Shown here: positions 34,300-42,002 of the stretch, piece by piece
Numbering within the stretch: the first letter of the stretch is position 1
Layout: the number at the start of each line of letters is the position of its first letter
DNA from: Phytomonospora sp040655735
GTDB taxonomy: Bacteria > Actinomycetota > Actinomycetes > Mycobacteriales > Micromonosporaceae
Assembly: GCF_040655735.1 (NCBI RefSeq)
Contig: NZ_JBFAKK010000005.1
Span: forward strand, 540,323 to 604,322
Reading direction: 5' to 3'
DNA: 64,000 bases
The notes under the pieces: model-generated
The model's database searches: none
What the model was told of the DNA's origin: nothing
What the model saw: only the letters and a program-made list of their open reading frames with translations
Position numbers and translations under genes: made by a program

Positions 34300-35271
34300 A
34301 TGTCAGTGACGCACACCCCCAACCCCGCCGCCCCCGCGGCCGGAGCCCCCTTCACCGACGCCGTCCTCGCCGTCCGTGATCTCCGCATGCGATACGGGGA
34401 CAAAGACGTCCTCAACGGCGTCGACTTCGAGGTCCGGCCCGGCGAGGTCATCGCCCTGCTCGGACCCAACGGCGCGGGCAAGACCACCACCATCGAGATC
34501 CTCGAAGGCTTCCGGATGCGCTCGGCCGGCCAGGTCAGCGTCCTGGGCGTCGACCCCGCCAAGGGTGACGAGAACTGGCGCGCCCGCCTCGGCGTGGTCC
34601 TCCAGTCCTGGCGCGACCACGGCAAGTGGCGCGTCCGTGAACTCCTCGCCCACTTCGGCTCCTACTACGCGCCCTACTCCACCGACTCCGTCAAGCGCCC
34701 CTGGCCCGCCGACGACCTCATGGCCACCGTCGGCCTCTCCGAGCAGGCCGACCAGCGCGTCGGCAGCCTCTCCGGCGGGCAGCGACGGCGCCTCGACGTG
34801 GCCGTCGGCATCGTCGGACGGCCCGCCCTGCTGTTCCTCGACGAGCCGACCGTCGGCTTCGACCCCAAGGCCCGCCGGGAGTTCCACGACCTGGTGCACC
34901 GCCTGGCCGACATCGACGAGACCGCGATCCTGCTGACCACCCACGACCTCGACGAGGCCGAGAAGCTCGCCGACCGGATCCTGATCCTGGCCGGCGGCCG
35001 CATCATCGCCAACGGCTCGGCCGACGCCCTGTCGCGGCGGATGTCGACCGAGGCGGAGGTCAAGTGGAGTCGGGGCGGCGAGCTGTTCGTGCACTCCACC
35101 ACCGACGCGACCTCCTACGTCCGCAAGCTCTTCGAGCAGTACGGCGAGCAGATCGCCGACCTGGAGGTTCGCCGCGCGAGCCTTGAGGACACCTACATGG
35201 AACTGGTCCGCCAGTTCGAGTCCGGCGGCGGCGACGCGCTGATCCGCGAGTTCGAGGAGAGTGGCCGGTGA
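34300..35271 (+). CDS. ABC-2 type exporter, ATP-binding subunit
   Basis: The 323-aa drug/lipid-exporter (DrrA-like) ATPase has Walker A GPNGAGKTTT, Q-loop VVLQSW, signature LSGGQRRRLDVA, Walker B LLFLDEPT and the switch TTHDLDEAE. The C-terminal 100 residues are typical of DrrA-like subunits. SD AAGGAGA lies 8 nt before ATG 34300. The permease start overlaps its stop (GTGA), and an XRE regulator follows. The cargo is unknown; such operons often export antimicrobials or peptides. Confidence 0.93.
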   Translation: MSVTHTPNPAAPAAGAPFTDAVLAVRDLRMRYGDKDVLNGVDFEVRPGEVIALLGPNGAGKTTTIEILEGFRMRSAGQVSVLGVDPAKGDENWRARLGVVLQSWRDHGKWRVRELLAHFGSYYAPYSTDSVKRPWPADDLMATVGLSEQADQRVGSLSGGQRRRLDVAVGIVGRPALLFLDEPTVGFDPKARREFHDLVHRLADIDETAILLTTHDLDEAEKLADRILILAGGRIIANGSADALSRRMSTEAEVKWSRGGELFVHSTTDATSYVRKLFEQYGEQIADLEVRRASLEDTYMELVRQFESGGGDALIREFEESGR

Positions 35272-36119
35272 ACGTCCGCACCACACCCATCCGCGCGGGC
35301 CTGGCCCGCGGCTGGATCGAGACCAAGCACACCCTGCGCTCCTACGAGGGCCTCGCGGGCTTTCTCTTCCCGTCGGTCATCGCGATGGTCGTCATCTTCT
35401 TCCTGCGCGGCGTCGACATCCCCGGCGCGCCGGTCTCGCTCGGCTCGATGTCGCTACCGAGCCTCATCGGCCTCAACATCGCCTTCGGCGGGCTCCTCGG
35501 GGTGGTGCAGACCCTCACCGTCGAGCGCGAGGACGGGACCCTGCTGCGGGCCAAGACCCTGCCCGGCGGGATGACCGCCTACCTGATCGGGATCATCGTC
35601 GAGACCTCGATCTTCGTGATCTTCGGCGCCGCGCTGGTGCTCATCCCCGGCCTGTTCGTCTTCGAGGGCGTCGCCTTCGACGGCCCGGGCTCCTGGCTGC
35701 TGCTGATCACCGTCCTCGTCTTCGGCCTCGTCGCGACGATGCCGATCGGCGCGGTGCTCGGCTCGGTGTTCTCCAACCCGCGCATGCTCGGGCTGATCAT
35801 GATGCCCATCATGGGACTCGTGGCGATCTCGGGGATCTTCTACCCGCTGAGCCAGATGCCGTCGTTCCTGCAAGGGATCGGGCAGGCCTTCCCGATCTAC
35901 TGGCTCGGCCACGGCATGCGCGCGGCACTCCTGCCGTCCGACATGGCCGCCGCCGAGATCGGCGGATCCTGGCGGCTCCTGGAGACCTTCGGGGTACTGG
36001 GACTGTGGGCCCTCCTCGGACTGGTCCTCGCCCCGATCGTGCTGCGCCGGATGGCCCGCCGCGAATCCGGTTCGGCCGTGGCCGAGCGCCGGGAGCGGGC
36101 CATGCAGCGCATAACCTGA
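35268..36119 (+). CDS. ABC-2 type exporter, permease subunit
   Basis: The 283-aa protein has six predicted transmembrane segments (about 30-47, 62-85, 105-130, 142-165, 172-195, 235-260) and the ABC-2 hallmark between the segments, ending FYPLSQMPSFLQGIGQAFPIYW. Its GTG start overlaps the ATPase TGA by 4 bp, so the two subunits are translationally coupled and form a heteromeric exporter dimer. Confidence 0.92.
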   Translation: MNVRTTPIRAGLARGWIETKHTLRSYEGLAGFLFPSVIAMVVIFFLRGVDIPGAPVSLGSMSLPSLIGLNIAFGGLLGVVQTLTVEREDGTLLRAKTLPGGMTAYLIGIIVETSIFVIFGAALVLIPGLFVFEGVAFDGPGSWLLLITVLVFGLVATMPIGAVLGSVFSNPRMLGLIMMPIMGLVAISGIFYPLSQMPSFLQGIGQAFPIYWLGHGMRAALLPSDMAAAEIGGSWRLLETFGVLGLWALLGLVLAPIVLRRMARRESGSAVAERRERAMQRIT

Positions 36120-36159
36120 TGGGCGGTTTCGGACACGAGCGAGCAGGAGGGCACCGGCG

Positions 36160-36390
36160 TTGAGCAATGAGGTGATCTACAACCGGATCGCGATGTTGCG
36201 CGCCGAGCGGGGGATCACCCGACGGCAGCTGGCCGAGGCCCTGGGGGTCCACTACCAGACCGTCGGATACCTGGAGCGCGGCGAGTACAGCCCGAGTCTG
36301 TACCTCGCGCTGCGCATCGCCGAGTACTTCGAGGTCGCCGTCGAGGTGGTCTTCTCGACGGCGCCGTTCCCGCGCATCGGGAGCGGCTGA
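36160..36390 (+). CDS. XRE-family HTH regulator (76 aa)
   Basis: The single HTH domain has LRAERGITRRQLAEALGVHYQTVGYLERGEYSPSL, a typical Cro/C1-type motif of the short YgzD/antitoxin-like group that accompanies ABC-2 membrane operons. The TTG start follows GGAGGG at 8 nt and lies 40 bp after the permease. It is the third gene of the operon and probably autoregulates it through the palindrome at 34245-34264. Confidence 0.88.
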   Translation: MSNEVIYNRIAMLRAERGITRRQLAEALGVHYQTVGYLERGEYSPSLYLALRIAEYFEVAVEVVFSTAPFPRIGSG

Positions 36391-36485
36391 CCGGAGCCCG
36401 GGTGGTGCCCGTCGCCCGGCCCGCGCCGGTCATGGTTTCGCCCCGGGGACCGCCATCGCGGTCCGCGGGGCAACTCACGCCCACC

Positions 36486-36590
36486 TCACCCGCGCGGCGC
36501 CAGCAGCCGCGTCACCGCCGCCGGCTCGGCCGTCGCCGGACCGGTCCAGAAGACGTTGACATTGGCCGCCTTGAGATCGCGTGTCTCCAT
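36486..36590 (-). pseudogene. 34-codon remnant, possibly from a SAM methyltransferase
   Basis: ATG 36590 opens METRDLKAANVNVFWTGP and runs to TGA at 36486-36488. The VNVFWTGP...VTRLLAPRG pattern resembles the middle of class I methyltransferases (strand beta4 then a RLLxPGG loop), but both flanks are missing. It lies just downstream of the epimerase gene (minus strand). Small size makes chance a real alternative. The rest of 36391-36597 shows no gene. Confidence 0.3.
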
Positions 36591-36597
36591 CCGCCCG

Positions 36598-37443
36598 TCA
36601 TCCACCGGCGACGTAGGATCCGCGCTCCACATCCTCGACGGCCGAACGCTTCGGCGCCCAGCCAAGCCGGGCGGTGTGCGCCGACCCGATCGCCTGGTCG
36701 GTGGACAGCGCGGTCGCCAGGGGCTCGCCGATGACCTCGGCCGCCTCCCCGAGCGACCAGCGCTCGGCGCGGCCGGGACCGCCGGCGGCGATGTCGGCGG
36801 CGGCCGCGAGGGCCACGGTGGACACCGCCGGTTCGTCGACGGCGTGCCAGATCCGGGGCGGCTCGGCCGAGGCGAGCACCCGCACGAACAGGTCGGCGAG
36901 ATCCCCGACGTTCACCATCGGCCAGCGCGTCGCCGGCGAGCCGATGTAGCGCCCGGACCCGTACTCGGCGGCCCAGCCGACCAGCATCGCCGGTATCCCC
37001 GCGCCCTGCCCGTAGACGATCCCCGGCCGGATGACGGTCCCGCCGCCGGCCAGCACCCGACGCTCGATCCGCAGCCTCGACTCGGCGATCGGCAGCGCGT
37101 TCACCGGCGCCGACTCGTCGACCGGGTCGCGGCCCGTGGCACCGAGGGCCCAGATCCCGCTGGTGTACAGAAGAGGACGGCCCGGCCGGGTCAGCGCGTC
37201 GATCGCTGCGGTCTCGACCGACTCGTCACCGGTGGGAGCGGTGGCGTGCACGACCGCGTCGGCCTCACCGGCCGCCGCCGACAGCACCTCGGTGTCGGCC
37301 AGCTCGCCGACCACGCCCTCGGCGCCCTCGTGCGGCGACTTTCCCGACCGGCTCATCGCCACGACCGCGTCCCCGCGCGTGACGAGCGCGTGCACGACCG
37401 CCGCTCCGATGTAGCCGGTGGCGCCGACGACCAGGACCTTCAC
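36598..37443 (-). CDS. NAD(P)-dependent epimerase/dehydratase family protein
   Basis: The 281-aa extended SDR has the Rossmann loop GATGYIGAAV (about 7-16) and domain features VVHATAP, LLYTSGIWALG, VIRPGIVYG and the MVNVGDLADLFVRVL segment. The usual YxxxK is not clear; the segment ALPIAESRLRIER stands at its place, so catalysis may be atypical, as in NmrA-like or NAD-sensing members. GTG 37443 is chosen: GGGGGGAG lies upstream and the upstream frame is not conserved. Substrate unknown. Confidence 0.75.
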   Translation of the reverse strand: MKVLVVGATGYIGAAVVHALVTRGDAVVAMSRSGKSPHEGAEGVVGELADTEVLSAAAGEADAVVHATAPTGDESVETAAIDALTRPGRPLLYTSGIWALGATGRDPVDESAPVNALPIAESRLRIERRVLAGGGTVIRPGIVYGQGAGIPAMLVGWAAEYGSGRYIGSPATRWPMVNVGDLADLFVRVLASAEPPRIWHAVDEPAVSTVALAAAADIAAGGPGRAERWSLGEAAEVIGEPLATALSTDQAIGSAHTARLGWAPKRSAVEDVERGSYVAGG

Positions 37444-37504
37444 GATGTGCTCCCCCCGGTGGCTCTCGCTTCGATCGCAGTAGATCACGACCGGGGGGCG
37501 CCGG

Positions 37505-38623
37505 TCAGCCGGTCTTGTTGACCCACTTCGGATTCGACAGCGCCCATTGGTCGAGTGAGTCCTCGGTCAGCGCCTTGAACAGCTCCTGGGCGGTGTCCTC
37601 CTGCTCGCCGGGCTGCATCACGACGTAGGAGGTCTCACCGATCATCGCCGGTTCCGAGGGGACCTTGAGCGTGGTCATCGCCGAGGCGTCCATGTTGCGC
37701 ATGGCGTAGGCGAAGTCGGTGACCGCCCGGCCCTTGAGGTCGAGGAGCAGCTGGTCGCCGATGGCCTCGATGAGCTCGGTGACCTTGAAGGGGTCGGTCA
37801 TGTACCCCTCCTGCTTGGCGCGCTTCATGAGCTGCTTGATGAAGTGCTGCTGCATGCGCTGGCGGCCGTAGTCGCCGATCCCGTACTCCTCTTTCCAGTC
37901 CGGGTTGCTCGGGTCGTAGGCGTAGCGCTCGCGGACGATGCCCAGCGCGAGGTCGGGCTCGTACTCCCGGCAGCCCTTCTTCACGTGCGGCCGGTTGCCG
38001 TTGGCGTCCTTGGGGTGTTCGAGGTCCATGGCGAAGGGCACGCACAGCTCGACTCCGCCGAAGAGCTCGACGAGGTCCTTGAAGCCGCCGAAGTTGACCA
38101 TCGCGACGCCGTCGAACTTCTCGAGCCCGGTGAGGTCGGTCAGCGTGGTCGCGAGGTTCTTGACCGATTTGGCCATGTCCAGCCCGCCCGCCGAGAATGC
38201 GGTGTTGATCTTCTCGGTGCACGGATTGTTCCCCCATCCCTCACCGCAGTCGGGGATGTCGACGTAGAGGTCGCGGGGGATGGAGATGATGTTGGCGGCC
38301 GTCAGGTCGGCGTTGATGTGCAGGATCATGATCGAGTCGGACTGGGCCGCGGCCCAGTCCTTGCGCATGTCGGAGCCGATCATGAGCAGGTTGAGCGGGC
38401 CCTTGATCTCCTCGCCGGGCTTGAACGCCTCGCAGTCGTCGAGGAGGCAGGCGGTGTTGACCGCGTCGTTCACCTTGTCCAGCATGATGTTCGCGTAGCC
38501 GACGGCGCCGATCGAGACGGCCATGAGCATTGTGCCCACGCCGACCATGATCTTGGCCCAGAGCGGCGAACGCCGCTTCGTTCCGCCGCCGCTGCGCCGC
38601 CGGGTGCCTCGCCTGCTGCCCAT
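37505..38623 (-). CDS. LytR-CpsA-Psr (LCP) family cell-wall ligase
   Basis: The 372-aa type II membrane protein has a basic cytoplasmic tail (RRGTRRRSGGGTKRR), a transmembrane helix (about 25-46) and an extracellular LCP domain. Motifs are LLMIGSDMR, SDSIMILHI, the Arg-Asp pair in IISIPRDLYVDI, and KINTAFSAGG. LCP enzymes transfer polyprenyl-linked polymers (arabinogalactan, teichoic acid or capsule) to peptidoglycan. Four Cys in the domain could form disulfides. ATG 38623 has GGAG 5 nt upstream. Confidence 0.9.
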   Translation of the reverse strand: MGSRRGTRRRSGGGTKRRSPLWAKIMVGVGTMLMAVSIGAVGYANIMLDKVNDAVNTACLLDDCEAFKPGEEIKGPLNLLMIGSDMRKDWAAAQSDSIMILHINADLTAANIISIPRDLYVDIPDCGEGWGNNPCTEKINTAFSAGGLDMAKSVKNLATTLTDLTGLEKFDGVAMVNFGGFKDLVELFGGVELCVPFAMDLEHPKDANGNRPHVKKGCREYEPDLALGIVRERYAYDPSNPDWKEEYGIGDYGRQRMQQHFIKQLMKRAKQEGYMTDPFKVTELIEAIGDQLLLDLKGRAVTDFAYAMRNMDASAMTTLKVPSEPAMIGETSYVVMQPGEQEDTAQELFKALTEDSLDQWALSNPKWVNKTG

Positions 38624-38824
38624 CACTGCTCCTCAACTGCCGACGCGACCTTAATCACGTCGGCCGGAAAATGCTACCCAGGTCGACGACTTGGCCGAAC
38701 GGCCCGGTTGCACCACTCCCGAAATCCGTACCTATTGCGACCGAGAGACCGATTGTCACGGGTTTTCCCGCTTCGCCGTTCGCCGGGATCGCCTGGGATG
38801 CCGCGTCCGCTTCGACCCGAGGGA

Positions 38825-39997
38825 TCATGTTACGTACCCCGGTCCAGTCCGCCTCCCCTGTGGACCGTCCACAGTGGTGAGGGCCCGCAGGACGGGCGGC
38901 GCGGCGAGCGCGACCACGAGCGCCAGCGCGGCCGGGATGACCAGGGCGGCCGAGAGGGAGGACGCCGAGGCGGTGAAGCCGATGACCGCCGGTCCGGCCA
39001 GCCCGCCACCGTAGCTGATGGCGCCGACCGTCGAGAGCCGCCGTCCGGAGGCGCCTGCGGCGCCCAGTGCGCTGGTCACGACCGGCCAGACCACGGCCAT
39101 GCCGATCCCGGCGAGGATCCAGCCGGCGAACGCGGTGCCGAGCCCGGTCAGAGGTGAGAGCAGGACGAGCGCATAGCCGGCCGATGCGGTGACCCCGGCG
39201 GCGAGGACCGTGGTCGCGGCGCCGAGGCGTGTGCGGACGGCGTCGCCGGCGAAGCGCATGGCGGTCATGGCGGCGAAGAAGGCGGTGTAGACCAGCGAGG
39301 CCGTCGCCGGGTCGGCGCCGAGGACGCGCCGGGCGTGGATTCCGGCCCAGTCGGTCGCCGCGCCCTCGGTCAGGAAGGCCGCCGCGCCGATCACGCCGAG
39401 CAGTACGAGAGCTCCCATGCCGGGGCCCTTGCCTGCGACGTTCTCGGTCGGCGCGGGTGGTGGAGCGTCGGGTCCGAGTCGCCGGCCCGTCGCGGCGAAG
39501 CCCAGCGCCAGCGCGAGCCCGCCGACGGCCACGAACCAGCGCGCTTCGGCGCCGGCGTGCAGGGCGGCCGCCGTGGCCGCGCCCCCGGCGACCGCCCCCA
39601 AGGTCCACATTCCGTGCATGAGGGATATGACGGGTTTGCGGCGCAGGCGTTCGACCGCGACGGCCCGCACGGTCAACGCGACGTTCAGCGCGCCCATCAG
39701 CAGGCCGAGGCCGAACGCGGCCGCCAGCAGCGACGTGAAGCCCGGCGCGGCCACGGGCGCGGCCAGGGCCAGGGCCGTCGCGGGCGCGGTGACGCGAAGG
39801 AGGCGCCGGGCGCCCCAGCGGTCGGCGGCCCAGCCGGCGGCGGGCATGGCGGCCAGGACGCCGAGGCTCAGGGCGAGCAGGAGGGTGCCCAGCCGCGCCT
39901 CGCCGAGGTCGAGGCGCGCGTCGGTGGCGGGCAGCGAAGCGCCCCACAGGGCGTTGAGGGCGCCGGTGAGGGCGTAGTGGGCGATGGTCGGTTTCAT
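38825..39997 (-). CDS. MFS transporter, YbjJ-like
   Basis: The 390-aa protein has 12 predicted transmembrane segments and the MFS loop motif WAADRWGARRLLR between helices 2 and 3. The N-terminal GALNALWGASLPATDARLDL and the conserved Gly/Ala-rich helices match the YbjJ-like group of major facilitators. The substrate is unknown. It lies 56 bp downstream of a LysR gene on the same strand and is probably its target. ATG 39997 is preferred to upstream in-frame starts because the first helix begins right after it. Confidence 0.85.
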   Translation of the reverse strand: MKPTIAHYALTGALNALWGASLPATDARLDLGEARLGTLLLALSLGVLAAMPAAGWAADRWGARRLLRVTAPATALALAAPVAAPGFTSLLAAAFGLGLLMGALNVALTVRAVAVERLRRKPVISLMHGMWTLGAVAGGAATAAALHAGAEARWFVAVGGLALALGFAATGRRLGPDAPPPAPTENVAGKGPGMGALVLLGVIGAAAFLTEGAATDWAGIHARRVLGADPATASLVYTAFFAAMTAMRFAGDAVRTRLGAATTVLAAGVTASAGYALVLLSPLTGLGTAFAGWILAGIGMAVVWPVVTSALGAAGASGRRLSTVGAISYGGGLAGPAVIGFTASASSLSAALVIPAALALVVALAAPPVLRALTTVDGPQGRRTGPGYVT

Positions 39998-40052
39998 GCC
40001 CGCACTGTCGCCCGGGCGGCCGGTCGGGGTCCAACACCTGTTGAGGGGTGAT

Positions 40053-40988
40053 TCACCTGCTCGCGTTGTCAATCGGTGCCCAGCTGCCCTCGGGCCGCTC
40101 CAGCCAGCCTTCGGTCTCGGCGAGTTCGGCGGCGGCGGCCCGCAGGGCGGCCAGGCCGGGGTGCGTGTCGCCGCGACGCCAGAGCATCCGCCACGGGTAG
40201 ACCGGCACGGGGTCGGCGAGCGGGCGCAGGACCGTCCCGGCGACCGGCGGCTGGGAGACCAGGGTGAGCACGGCGACGTCGCGGATGCGCAGGTGGTGGG
40301 CTATCTCCTCGTCGCCGACGACGTGCGGGTGCTCGACGGACGGCTCGGCGTCGGAGTCGACGAGGAGCCGGTGCGCGGCCCGCCGCCACTCCGGTGAGGC
40401 GTGGTCGCCGGTGCTCCAGCAGACCGGGACGCCGCGAAGCGCGGCGAGGGGGACCTCGGCGGCCTCGGCGAGGGGATGGTGCTCCAGCATCAGCAGGGCC
40501 ATGGGCTCCCAGCGGACCAGCATCCCGTCCACATCGGACGGTGGCGGGCCCTCCGGGCGGCCGAAGACCGCGTCGAGCCGGTGCGCCGACAGTAGCGGCA
40601 GGGACTCGCCGAGGCCGTCGTGGAAGCGCGCGAAGAACTCCAGCGACGGGTCCCGTCGCGCGTGGGACAGGATCCGGCCGGGTGTCATGCCGCGAGCGGC
40701 GACGTCGACGAACAACGGCGTCCCGGTGGTGTCGCCGCGCAGGATCTCGTCGTGGAGGGCCAGCAGCCGCCGCGCCCGGCCGAGCAGCCACTCCCCGGCG
40801 GGTGTGAGCGACACCCGCCGGGTGGTCCGCTCGAACAGCTTCGAACCCAGGCGCTCCTCAAGGCGCGCGATGTCGCGGCTGAGGGCCTGCTGCGCGACGT
40901 AGAGGCGCGCCGCCGCCCGGCTGAAGTGCAGGTCCTCGGCGACGGTGACGAAGTAGCGCAGCGAGCGGACGTCCAGATCGCCGGGCAT
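40053..40988 (-). CDS. LysR-family transcriptional regulator
   Basis: The 311-aa LTTR has an N-terminal winged HTH (LDVRSLRYFVTVAEDLHFSRAAARLYVAQQALSRDIARLEERLG, LTPAGE) and a periplasmic-binding-like effector domain (about 90-295). It is close to the group with KxxWRRGDxHP near the C-terminus (here MLWRRGDTHPGL). It is co-directional with the MFS gene and probably controls it. The start at 40988 follows the DUF3800 gene stop (40993) by 4 bp, so it could be transcribed with that pair too. Confidence 0.9.
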   Translation of the reverse strand: MPGDLDVRSLRYFVTVAEDLHFSRAAARLYVAQQALSRDIARLEERLGSKLFERTTRRVSLTPAGEWLLGRARRLLALHDEILRGDTTGTPLFVDVAARGMTPGRILSHARRDPSLEFFARFHDGLGESLPLLSAHRLDAVFGRPEGPPPSDVDGMLVRWEPMALLMLEHHPLAEAAEVPLAALRGVPVCWSTGDHASPEWRRAAHRLLVDSDAEPSVEHPHVVGDEEIAHHLRIRDVAVLTLVSQPPVAGTVLRPLADPVPVYPWRMLWRRGDTHPGLAALRAAAAELAETEGWLERPEGSWAPIDNASR

Positions 40989-40992
40989 GAGG

Positions 40993-41907
40993 TCAGGTTC
41001 GCACCAGGAGAGAGCCGGTGTCGGCGTAGGGATCGAAGAGCGCGACGAGTTCGGGATTGTCGACGCCGTTGAGGCGGTGCTCGATGATCCGGCGGGCGGT
41101 GCCGGCCATGATGTCGGCGAGCTGGACGCGCGCGTCGGTGAACGACGCCGACAGGCTCAGTCCGGTGAGGTCGGGGCAGAGTTCCTTGAGCTGCACGACC
41201 CGCTCGGGGGAGAGGGCGTTCTGCCGGTCGTGGACGACCGCGACACCCGCGCCGCCCGCTGACCAGTGCGTCACCGCGCGCTCGATGGCCGGGATGAGCG
41301 CGTCGAGGACGGGGAAGGCCGCCGGGTCCTCGGCGAGGCCGGCCCGGAAGCTCTCCGCCCGCTCCCGCCGCCCCCGCAGGCGGTCGAGCGGGCCGCCCCG
41401 GTGGAGGACGTCGAGCATGTGGAAGAACGTGTCGATGGGCGAGAGTGCCTCGACGCGCTCCTTGATGCGCAGGACCCCGTTGGCGGCCTCCAGGAAGGCG
41501 GCCCAGCGCGCGGCCCCGAAACTCGCCGGACCTTCGGCGAGGAGGTGGCGGGCGGCGGCGTCGTCGGGCTCGTCGAAGACCTCGATGAGCTTGGCGAGGA
41601 GGAAGTAGGTCTTGTCGATGAGGTAGATGTGCGCGTTGCCGAGCAGCGGACCGTCGGGGCCCAGGATCCAGCGCAGGACCGGGAGGTGCTTCTCCCGCAG
41701 CAGGTGGTTGGCCTTGTACTCGGTCGCCGGGGACTTGATGCGGCGGCGCAGTTCACGCAGGCACTCGTCGGCGTCGGCGGAGCTGATGCGCACACTGCCG
41801 TGGACGAACAGGCGGGTCGTGCCGCCGACGAGTTTCTCGCCCTCGTAGCCCGACTCGTCGCAGGTGATCACCAGCTCCGGCGGGGGCTGCGCTGCGGCGG
41901 GCGTCAT
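40993..41907 (-). CDS. DUF3800-like protein (RNase H-fold)
   Basis: The 304-aa protein has the DUF3800 pattern: an N-terminal ITCDESGYEG with the first conserved acidic residue, a middle EYKANHLL, VAVVHDRQNAL with another Asp, and the C-terminal VQLADIMAGTARRIIEHRL. These resemble the metal-binding acidic positions of RNase H-fold nucleases. DUF3800 proteins often appear in accessory islands and next to defence genes. ATG 41907 is chosen; the longer frame has a basic, non-conserved extension. The 599-aa unknown gene lies 95 bp upstream on the same strand. Confidence 0.75.
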   Translation of the reverse strand: MTPAAAQPPPELVITCDESGYEGEKLVGGTTRLFVHGSVRISSADADECLRELRRRIKSPATEYKANHLLREKHLPVLRWILGPDGPLLGNAHIYLIDKTYFLLAKLIEVFDEPDDAAARHLLAEGPASFGAARWAAFLEAANGVLRIKERVEALSPIDTFFHMLDVLHRGGPLDRLRGRRERAESFRAGLAEDPAAFPVLDALIPAIERAVTHWSAGGAGVAVVHDRQNALSPERVVQLKELCPDLTGLSLSASFTDARVQLADIMAGTARRIIEHRLNGVDNPELVALFDPYADTGSLLVRT

Positions 41908-42002
41908 TCGGCAACGGTACTGGGCGGGGGCGGCGGGTTCATCTTTTTTTGTGGGGGGAACGGGGCGGGTGCTTGCGATCCTCCGCCTTCGAGGTGCTCG
42001 GT

